This document shows positions 5,582-7,646 of a DNA stretch of 7,646 nt, in pieces; positions within the stretch are counted from its first letter, which is position 1; each line of letters starts with the position of its first letter. The notes below the pieces were generated by a model, which worked only from the letters and a program-made list of their open reading frames with translations, was not told the origin of the DNA and ran no database searches. Source of the stretch: CAZYAK01 sp964645935 (lineage in GTDB: Bacteria > Patescibacteriota > Gracilibacteria > Peribacterales > Peribacteraceae); contig CAZYAK010000067.1 in NCBI GenBank assembly GCA_964645935.1, positions 1-7,646 of the forward strand, written 5' to 3'. Position numbers and translations under genes: made by a program.

Positions 5582-6211
5582 ATGCCCCATGGCGCACGCA
5601 TCGCGGAGTTCCTCCTGTCCATCGGCGCGGTGAAGCTGTCGCCGAGCAAACCCTTCACGTGGACGAGCGGCATCCAGTCGCCCATCTACTGCGACAACCG
5701 GATGATCTACAGCCACCCCGAGGCGCGGGACGTGGTGGTGGACGCGCTCGTCTCGCGCGTGCGCACCTTGCACGTGGAGCCCGATGTCATCGCGGGCACC
5801 GCCACCGCCGCCATTGGCTGGGCCGCGCTCGTCGCGGACCGCATGAGTCTGCCGTTCATCTACGTCCGCGCGAAGCCCAAGGAGCACGGCGCCAAGAAGC
5901 GCATCGAGGGCGACCTCAAGCCGGGCAAGCACGTGGTCGTCATCGAGGACCTCATCTCCACCGCCGGCAGTTCCGTCTCCACTGTGGAGGCGCTGCGCGA
6001 CGAGGGCAAGGCCACGGTGTCGGACATCGTCTCCATCTTCACGTACGAGTTCCTCTCGGGGATCGAGGCCGCGCAGGGCGCCAAGGTGCAGCTGCACCCG
6101 CTCACCACCATCCGCATCCTCCTGGAATCGGCCGTGGCGCAGAACCGCATCACGAAGGAGGAAGCCGAGCTCGTCGTGGCCTTCGTCCAGAACCCGAAGG
6201 ACTGGCGCTGA
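5582..6211 (+). CDS. pyrE: Orotate phosphoribosyltransferase
   Basis: This cytosolic enzyme joins orotate to PRPP to give orotidine 5'-monophosphate in pyrimidine synthesis. The 209-aa protein has normal length. Its landmarks are FTWTSGIQSPIYCDNR (25-40), the flexible catalytic loop VRAKPKEHGAKKRIEG (95-110) rich in Lys with His102, and the PRPP-binding loop VVVIEDLISTAGSS (118-131) with the acidic pair Glu122-Asp123. The ATG at 5582 is the natural start, with a -10-like TAGGAT six bases upstream. It is divergent from rsmG. The next gene on the strand starts 260 bases downstream behind its own promoter. pyrF, pyrB and the other pathway genes are not in the window. Confidence 0.95.
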   Translation: MPHGARIAEFLLSIGAVKLSPSKPFTWTSGIQSPIYCDNRMIYSHPEARDVVVDALVSRVRTLHVEPDVIAGTATAAIGWAALVADRMSLPFIYVRAKPKEHGAKKRIEGDLKPGKHVVVIEDLISTAGSSVSTVEALRDEGKATVSDIVSIFTYEFLSGIEAAQGAKVQLHPLTTIRILLESAVAQNRITKEEAELVVAFVQNPKDWR

Positions 6212-6213
6212 AG

Positions 6214-6242
6214 TTGCTAAAACAACAAAAAAGTTTTATAAT
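6214..6242 (+). promoter_or_regulatory. Strong sigma70-type promoter (TTGCTA-N17-TATAAT)
   Basis: TTGCTA (6214-6219), exactly 17 bases, then a perfect TATAAT (6237-6242) begin three bases after the pyrE stop. Transcription would start near 6249 and give a leader of about 220 bases before the gene at 6472. It is the best -10 in the window and lies in a clear AT-rich island. Confidence 0.6.
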
Positions 6243-6268
6243 GTGTTTAATATCCACATCCTCCCCGT

Positions 6269-6307
6269 ATGGACACTATCGACTTCGACGATCGCGACGG
6301 CGACTGA
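6269..6307 (+). CDS. Possible 12-aa acidic leader peptide
   Basis: The frame MDTIDFDDRDGD starts about 20 bases after the predicted transcription start of the 6214-6242 promoter and ends before the terminator-like hairpin at 6329-6362. That position is where a leader peptide of an attenuator would be. Six of its twelve residues are Asp. No Shine-Dalgarno site precedes the ATG, and a frame this short is expected by chance. Treat it as a candidate only. Confidence 0.15.
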   Translation: MDTIDFDDRDGD

Positions 6308-6328
6308 CGTCTGAGCCTAGGCGCTCCT

Positions 6329-6362
6329 CTCTCGCAAAGCTGGAAACGGCACGGGAGTTTTT
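6329..6362 (+). terminator. Terminator-like or attenuator hairpin with GAAA tetraloop and T5
   Basis: CTCTC (6329-6333) pairs with GGGAG (6353-6357, one G-U). Inside lies GCTG-GAAA-CGGC (6339-6350), a four-pair stem capped by a GNRA tetraloop, separated by an asymmetric internal loop (GCAAA opposite AC). TTTTT (6358-6362) follows directly. It could end pyrE transcripts or act as an attenuator in the leader of the 6472 gene. The stem is weaker than the terminator at 7452. Confidence 0.4.
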
Positions 6363-6388
6363 GCAATTATTTAAAAATGTTTTACGGT
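6361..6388 (+). promoter_or_regulatory. Weak second promoter (TTGCAA-N16-TACGGT) with AGCAAA discriminator
   Basis: TTGCAA (6361-6366), 16 bases, then TACGGT (6383-6388), followed at once by AGCAAA. The -10 is poor (3 of 6), but spacing, discriminator and a hairpin at the predicted +1 repeat those of the promoter at 7570-7597. That match is the reason for listing it. Confidence 0.3.
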
Positions 6389-6429
6389 AGCAAATACCCT
6401 GCCGAAACGGTTTCGGTCCAGGGTGCTCC
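6386..6429 (+). promoter_or_regulatory. Structured leader stem-loop upstream of the surface-protein gene
   Basis: Nested pairings are CCGAAA (6402-6407) with TTTCGG (6411-6416), ACCCTG (6396-6401) with CAGGGT (6419-6424), and AGC with GCT further out. The only interruptions are small bulges. There is no T-run after it, so it is not a terminator. It begins at the predicted +1 of the weak promoter and may act as a 5'-terminal stabilising hairpin or a regulatory fold. Confidence 0.5.
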
Positions 6430-6471
6430 GGTTCTTCACAGCAACGGCTTCAGCTCGTTGTCGTGGAGAAA

Positions 6472-7431
6472 ATGTCCCTCGCCCAGAGGAACGCAAGAAT
6501 GCTTCTCGAACTGAATCTGCGCACGAACAGCCGTCACGCCGTCCGTCCGGAATTCGAAGCGCTCGAAGCGCGCGTCGTGCCGTCCGCTGTGCTGATCGAA
6601 AAACGCCAGGCCGCCGCAGCCGATCCCTATGCGAATGCCGTCGTGCTTGCCCCCGGCCAGCATACGTTACTGGCGGGAAACACGTACGCGCTCGCGCCCG
6701 GATTGTGGAAGGCCTCGTACTTCAAGGCCCGGCTCACGCTCGCCGGGTTCACGGGAACGGTCATTTTCCAGAAATGGACCGCGCAAGGTTGGAAGGATAT
6801 GCCACGAACCTTCGCCTGGTCCGGCTCGGCCCGTCGCATCGGTGCCCGTGCGATCCTCATCCCGGCTTGCGATCAGCAGCATGAGGCCGGGACCTGGATC
6901 CAAATCTGGAAAATGCGCGGCCGCAAGCCGAACATGTCGTTCGACTGGCGGCTGAATATCACGTGTCCCGTGGCGCCGCCGGTTCCGCCGGTCACGCCGT
7001 CGGTCCGTCGCATCGACACCCGTCTCTCGGCCGGCGCACGCGGTCCCATGCTGTCGATCGGCCAGAACATCCCGATCGGAATCGTCACACTCAGCGGCGA
7101 TCCGTTCCATCTCCTGATCGCGGACAGCGTCACGATCCATGCCGATCAGACGCCCGTGCTTCCGAACCTCCCCAATGGCACCGGGTTCGGCGGGGTGTTC
7201 GTGGGCCGTCTCTACCTGGCGGACGCGAACGACCTGCCGATCGGTGCGCCGATCGGGGGTCCGGGCCTCGTGAGCGCGGATTTCCGGGCGATGACGTTCC
7301 TCAACGTCGGCGTTCCGATCCCCGCGTTCGGGAGCGTAAAGTTCGCAGTGGTCGCGGATGACCTCCGCGGCCCGATCCGTCTCGACCCCCAGGTCGAGGC
7401 CTATGGTCATGCCTTCACGACCACGACCTGA
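6472..7431 (+). CDS. Probable exported beta-rich surface protein with a planctomycete-style FExLExRxxPSA N-terminal motif
   Basis: The protein is 319 aa. Residues 28-40 read FEALEARVVPSAV, matching the FExLExRxxPSA (LEPR-like) N-terminal motif found in many planctomycete exported proteins. As in those, there is no classical hydrophobic signal peptide. Residues about 58-165 form a beta-rich domain with many Trp, Gly and Thr. A Pro/Val linker (168-177) follows. Residues about 180-315 form a second beta-sandwich-like domain, with GRLYLADANDLPIG (245-258) and FGSVKFAVVADDL (286-298), resembling domains of secreted CPR proteins. A structural or adhesive role at the cell surface is inferred; no catalytic motif is seen. 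The ATG at 6472 follows GGAG by three bases. A GTG at 6463 is the alternative. The gene ends in a strong terminator. Confidence 0.65.
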   Translation: MSLAQRNARMLLELNLRTNSRHAVRPEFEALEARVVPSAVLIEKRQAAAADPYANAVVLAPGQHTLLAGNTYALAPGLWKASYFKARLTLAGFTGTVIFQKWTAQGWKDMPRTFAWSGSARRIGARAILIPACDQQHEAGTWIQIWKMRGRKPNMSFDWRLNITCPVAPPVPPVTPSVRRIDTRLSAGARGPMLSIGQNIPIGIVTLSGDPFHLLIADSVTIHADQTPVLPNLPNGTGFGGVFVGRLYLADANDLPIGAPIGGPGLVSADFRAMTFLNVGVPIPAFGSVKFAVVADDLRGPIRLDPQVEAYGHAFTTTT

Positions 7432-7451
7432 GCGAAGCCGCGTGAAGAATC

Positions 7452-7489
7452 GCCCGTTCCCCAGCTTGCTGGGGAACGGGCTTTTCTTG
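7452..7489 (+). terminator. Intrinsic terminator
   Basis: GCCCGTTCCCCAGC (7452-7465) and GCTGGGGAACGGGC (7468-7481) are perfectly complementary over 14 bases, with only TT between them (13 pairs around a 4-base CTTG loop). TTTTCTTGT follows. It lies 20 bases after the stop at 7431 and ends that gene's transcript. Confidence 0.92.
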
Positions 7490-7516
7490 TATAAAAAATG
7501 TATGCATAAAAGAGCA

Positions 7517-7532
7517 CAACCGTTTGTGGTTG
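7517..7532 (+). other. Small hairpin after an AGCACA motif (weak third leader-like unit)
   Basis: CAACC (7517-7521) pairs with GGTTG (7528-7532) around GTTTGT. It is preceded by TAAAAG and AGCACA (7507-7518), which recalls the two promoter-hairpin units at 6361 and 7570. No -35 stands at proper spacing, so support is weak. Confidence 0.2.
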
Positions 7533-7569
7533 CACGTGGTTTTTCCCTACGGGAAGCGGTCTTCGTATT

Positions 7570-7597
7570 TTGACAAAAATGATATTAGGAGTATAAG
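7570..7597 (+). promoter_or_regulatory. Strong sigma70-type promoter (TTGACA-N16-TATAAG)
   Basis: A perfect TTGACA (7570-7575), a 16-base AT-rich spacer and TATAAG (7592-7597) are followed by AGCAAA. Transcription would start near 7604. No gene follows within the window, so its target lies beyond the end. Confidence 0.65.
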
Positions 7598-7603
7598 AGC
7601 AAA

Positions 7604-7646
7604 CCACTCGAATGCCGGAATGTTTCCGGTGTCCAAGCGTGAGTGG
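7604..7646 (+). promoter_or_regulatory. 5'-terminal nested stem-loop of the next transcript, at the window edge
   Basis: CCACTC (7604-7609) pairs with GAGTGG (7641-7646), enclosing CCGGAA-TGT-TTCCGG (7615-7629). The outer stem begins exactly at the predicted +1 of the promoter at 7570-7597. The structure may continue beyond the window. Confidence 0.5.

Noticed and set aside
5255..6097. 280-aa minus-strand frame running antisense through pyrE and across the Ns
   Set aside because: Only its last part, from 5494 down, is the true start of rsmG; the rest is antisense to pyrE.
7597..7646. Resemblance of GCAAACC-ACTC...GAGTGG to the 5' half of a class I c-di-GMP riboswitch
   Set aside because: With the promoter at 7570-7597 transcription would start after GCAAACC, the inner loop is not a GNRA hairpin, and the rest of the element would lie outside the window. 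A cmsearch with the RF01051 model on extended sequence would settle it.
1..7646. CRISPR arrays, tRNA or rRNA genes, insertion sequences, phage integrases
   Set aside because: None seen by eye: no regular spacer-repeat array, no cloverleaf with TTCRANY, no transposase or integrase motif on either strand.

Overview
The window is a GC-rich piece of a bacterial genome, almost certainly a draft or metagenomic scaffold. It opens with an artefactual poly-G/poly-C stretch and carries a 100-N scaffold gap at 5304-5403. The core genes are ordinary bacterial housekeeping genes. I infer a candidate-phylum bacterium of the Patescibacteria/CPR type, perhaps Peregrinibacteria/Peribacteria-like. The reasons are an FtsE-like ATPase with a long charged tail, starts without Shine-Dalgarno sites and with -10 boxes 6-7 nt upstream, low-complexity intergenic repeats and a secreted beta-rich protein. 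This placement is not proven. One protein carries an FExLExRxxPSA motif best known from Planctomycetes, so a planctomycete-related origin is the main alternative.

Layout. Positions 1-96 are artefact. On the minus strand, reading from 5494 down to 99, lie rsmG (split by the false gap), rlmE, an ftsE-like ABC ATPase gene, purM, a membrane-anchored transglutaminase-like protein of unknown role, a possible 24-aa ORF and a 66-aa hypothetical protein. On the plus strand, divergent from rsmG, lie pyrE and then a 319-aa probable surface or exported protein ending in a strong intrinsic terminator. After that comes a further promoter with a 5' hairpin that is cut by the window end, so another gene probably follows.

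Function. rsmG and rlmE are neighbouring rRNA methyltransferases (16S G527 and 23S U2552). purM and pyrE are single steps of purine and pyrimidine synthesis. The ftsE-like gene belongs to cell division or envelope work, but no ftsX is next to it. The genes do not form one pathway. Most are separated by 90-150 nt and have their own promoter-like sequences.

The most interesting signals are regulatory. First, four core genes (rsmG, pyrE, purM, ftsE-like) have a -10-like hexamer 6-7 nt before the ATG, which predicts leaderless mRNAs, while the two accessory genes have SD-like sites. Second, two promoter units share one geometry: a TTG-type -35, a 16-nt spacer, a -10, AGCAAA, and then a stem-loop starting at the predicted +1. 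One lies before the surface-protein gene and one at the window end. Third, two intergenic regions consist of degenerate short tandem repeats arranged as inverted arms. The N gap is flanked by an exact 55-bp duplication and is best read as two unmerged overlapping contig ends. Collapsing it restores an intact 226-aa RsmG.
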